Shown piece by piece: positions 5,660 to 7,031 of a stretch of DNA of 7,031 bases. A program made the position numbers and the translations under genes. The notes under the pieces are model-generated. The model saw only the letters and a program-made list of their open reading frames with translations. It did not search any database and had not been told where the DNA came from. Each line of letters opens with the position of its first letter. Position 1 is the stretch's first letter. The stretch comes from JBJKPP01 sp046706145 (GTDB lineage: Bacteria; Bacteroidota; Ignavibacteria; Ignavibacteriales; Ignavibacteriaceae), in the NCBI GenBank assembly GCA_046706145.1, contig JBJKPP010000002.1, forward strand, positions 1-7,031, in the 5' to 3' direction.

Positions 5660-6274
5660 ATGGAATATTATGAGCTTCATCCCCAAAATCCACAAAAAAG
5701 ATATATCACCAAAGCCGTTGAGATTTTACGAGAAGGCGGCGTTGTAATTTATCCTACTGATACTGTTTATGGAATAGGTTGCGACATTTTTAATAAAGAT
5801 GCATTAGCAAGAATTTTTTCTATAAAAAATGATATCAGTACAAAACTTTTCAGCTTTGTCTGTTCTGATTTGAAAGATATAGCGAAATACGCAAGAGTTT
5901 CTGATTATGCATATCGTTCAATGAAACATCTTCTGCCTGGCCCCTACACTTTTATTTTACCGGCTGTCAAGATTGTGCCAAAGAAATTGTGGTCAAAAAG
6001 AAAAACCGTTGGCATCAGAGTACCTAATAATGAAGTAACTCTGGAATTGGTTAGAGAATTGGGACATCCGATAATAAGTACAAGTACTACAAATAGGAAA
6101 GGGGAAATACTTTACGATCCTTTTGAAATCAAGAATATTTTTAATTCGCAAGTCGATTTGATGCTTTCCACAGGTATTTTGGCCAATGACCCTTCTAGTG
6201 TTATTGATTTAAGTGAAGAAGCACCGGAAATACTTAGAGTGGGTGCAGGAGACGTGAGTTTGTTTACATCTTAA
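5660..6274 (+). CDS. yciO: YciO-type protein of the YrdC/Sua5/TsaC threonylcarbamoyl-AMP synthase family
   Basis: The family binds ATP and double-stranded RNA. TsaC/Sua5 members make threonylcarbamoyl-AMP for tRNA t6A; YciO paralogues are less well understood. The 204 residues match YciO from memory of the E. coli protein: an N-terminal HPQNPQKRYITKAVEILREG (7-26), YPTDTVYGIGC (31-41), LLPGPYTFIL (91-100), RKTVGIRVPN (114-123), IISTSTTN (138-145) and SSVIDLSEEAPEILRVGAGD (179-198). The TsaC K-x-R-P catalytic motif is changed: Lys56 is kept but Asn57-Asp58 replaces the usual x-Arg. There is no C-terminal Sua5 domain. The ATG lies 5 bases after a strong AAGGAG (5649-5654). It appears monocistronic, ending 19 bases from the convergent dehydrogenase. 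Family is certain; the YciO subtype is likely; the activity is uncertain. Confidence 0.88.
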   Translation: MEYYELHPQNPQKRYITKAVEILREGGVVIYPTDTVYGIGCDIFNKDALARIFSIKNDISTKLFSFVCSDLKDIAKYARVSDYAYRSMKHLLPGPYTFILPAVKIVPKKLWSKRKTVGIRVPNNEVTLELVRELGHPIISTSTTNRKGEILYDPFEIKNIFNSQVDLMLSTGILANDPSSVIDLSEEAPEILRVGAGDVSLFTS

Positions 6275-6293
6275 AAATATATTCTGATGAACT

Positions 6294-7031
6294 CTAAATA
6301 TTTCTGAAAACTTGTGTAGATGAAGCCTGATTAATTGGTGTCAGAATTATTTCATTAATATTTACATGAGCAGGACGAGTTGTACAGAATAGAATTGCAT
6401 CTGCTATATCTTCTGCGGTTAAAGGTTTAAATCCGTCATAAACTTTTTTAGCTTTCGATTTATCTCCGTGAAATCTTACATGACTGAATTCTGTTTTTAC
6501 CATGCCGGGGTCAACTGTACTGACTTTTATATTTTTATCAAGTACATCTAGTCTAATTGATTGAGTTAACCCATTAACTGCATATTTGGTGGCGCAGTAA
6601 ACATTTCCGTTTTTGTAAACCTCGTGCCCTGCTACTGAACCGATGTTGATGATATGTCCTCTTTTCCTTTTGACCATTAGCGGTAAAACTTCCTTTGATA
6701 CATAGAGCAATCCTTTGATGTTAGTGTCAATCATTTCTTCCCAATCTTGAATATCTCCCTCATACAAATTGGCAAAACCTCTTGCTAAACCTGCGTTGTT
6801 TAATAATATGTCTATATTTTTAAAATTAGCAGGCAGATTATTAATTACATCTTTTACTTGACTTTGTATTCTAACATCCAGCTTAACAGGTAAAGTTTTT
6901 ATCTTAAATTTTTTACTTAAGCTGGCTGCAAGAATAGATACCCTATTTAGTCTTCTTGCCGCAAGAATTAGGTTAGCGCCTTCCTCGGCAAATTTCACGG
7001 CCGCAGCTTTCCCTATGCCCGAACTTGCTCC
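6294..7031 (-). CDS. Short-chain dehydrogenase/reductase, YdfG-like (N-terminus outside the window)
   Basis: The minus-strand frame is open from the right edge: the first residues read GASSGIGKAAA, the Rossmann glycine motif, followed by VKFAEEGANLILAARR. The GTG at 6998 is therefore internal, and roughly ten N-terminal residues are missing. The classical SDR landmarks are visible over 245 residues: the DVR of the cofactor site, LLNNAGLARG, NIGSVAG with catalytic Ser132, YCATK with Tyr145 and Lys149 (visible-fragment numbering), and DPGMVKTEFS. The pattern EDWEEMIDTN-type core, VRFHGDKSKA, PLTAEDIADAI and RPAHVNINEIILTP matches the YdfG group, NADP-dependent dehydrogenases of serine, allo-threonine and 3-hydroxypropionate. 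ARR after the second strand favours NADP(H). The true substrate is unknown. It is convergent with the YciO-type gene, with only 19 bases between stops and no clear terminator. Confidence 0.93.
   Translation of the reverse strand, partial: GASSGIGKAAAVKFAEEGANLILAARRLNRVSILAASLSKKFKIKTLPVKLDVRIQSQVKDVINNLPANFKNIDILLNNAGLARGFANLYEGDIQDWEEMIDTNIKGLLYVSKEVLPLMVKRKRGHIINIGSVAGHEVYKNGNVYCATKYAVNGLTQSIRLDVLDKNIKVSTVDPGMVKTEFSHVRFHGDKSKAKKVYDGFKPLTAEDIADAILFCTTRPAHVNINEIILTPINQASSTQVFRNI

Noticed and set aside
6275..6303. AAATAT ... ATATTT pair between the two convergent 3' ends
   Set aside because: Six A-T pairs only, with no G-C core; not supportable as a terminator.
1..7031. Defence system, mobile element, CRISPR or biosynthetic cluster
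   Set aside because: No transposase, integrase, repeat array, nuclease or cluster-type enzymes are seen; the content is core housekeeping genes.

Overview
This A+T-rich window is ordinary bacterial core genome: 11 protein genes, nine complete and two cut by the window edges. The order prs, rplY, pth, rpsF, ssb, rpsR, rplI, together with protein-level similarity, suggests the Bacteroidota/Chlorobiota/Ignavibacteriota group. The clear Shine-Dalgarno (SD) sites and sigma70-like promoter boxes fit Ignavibacteria or Chlorobi better than Bacteroidia, where SD use is weak. This placement is inference; no rRNA or marker tree is available here.

Layout. Positions 1-375 hold the 3' end of an unrecognised gene for a protein with a C-terminal membrane anchor. 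A good promoter-like pair (418-446) precedes a tight prs-rplY-pth cluster (495-2677): PRPP synthase, the long Ctc-type ribosomal protein L25, and peptidyl-tRNA hydrolase. L25 and Pth overlap by 4 bases. A 171-base gap follows, with a candidate promoter and a strong two-stem leader that would pair the rpsF Shine-Dalgarno site. Then comes the conserved rpsF-ssb-rpsR-rplI operon (2849-4453), for S6, single-stranded DNA-binding protein, S18 and L9. It ends at a 13-bp hairpin (4477-4508) that can terminate transcription both ways and is shared with convergent rpmB (L28, 4776-4537). Divergent from rpmB is a DedA-family membrane protein (4915-5517). A YciO-type member of the YrdC/Sua5 family follows behind its own promoter candidate. 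Convergent with it is a YdfG-like short-chain dehydrogenase whose N-terminus lies past the right edge.

Functionally the window is mostly translation (L25, S6, S18, L9, L28, Pth), plus nucleotide precursor supply (PRPP) and DNA replication/repair (SSB). No mobile element, CRISPR array, tRNA, rRNA or novel multi-gene system was found. The most notable signal is the rpsF leader, which looks like an autoregulatory RNA. Smaller points are the non-canonical SSB tail, the altered motif in the YciO-type protein and several start-codon corrections.
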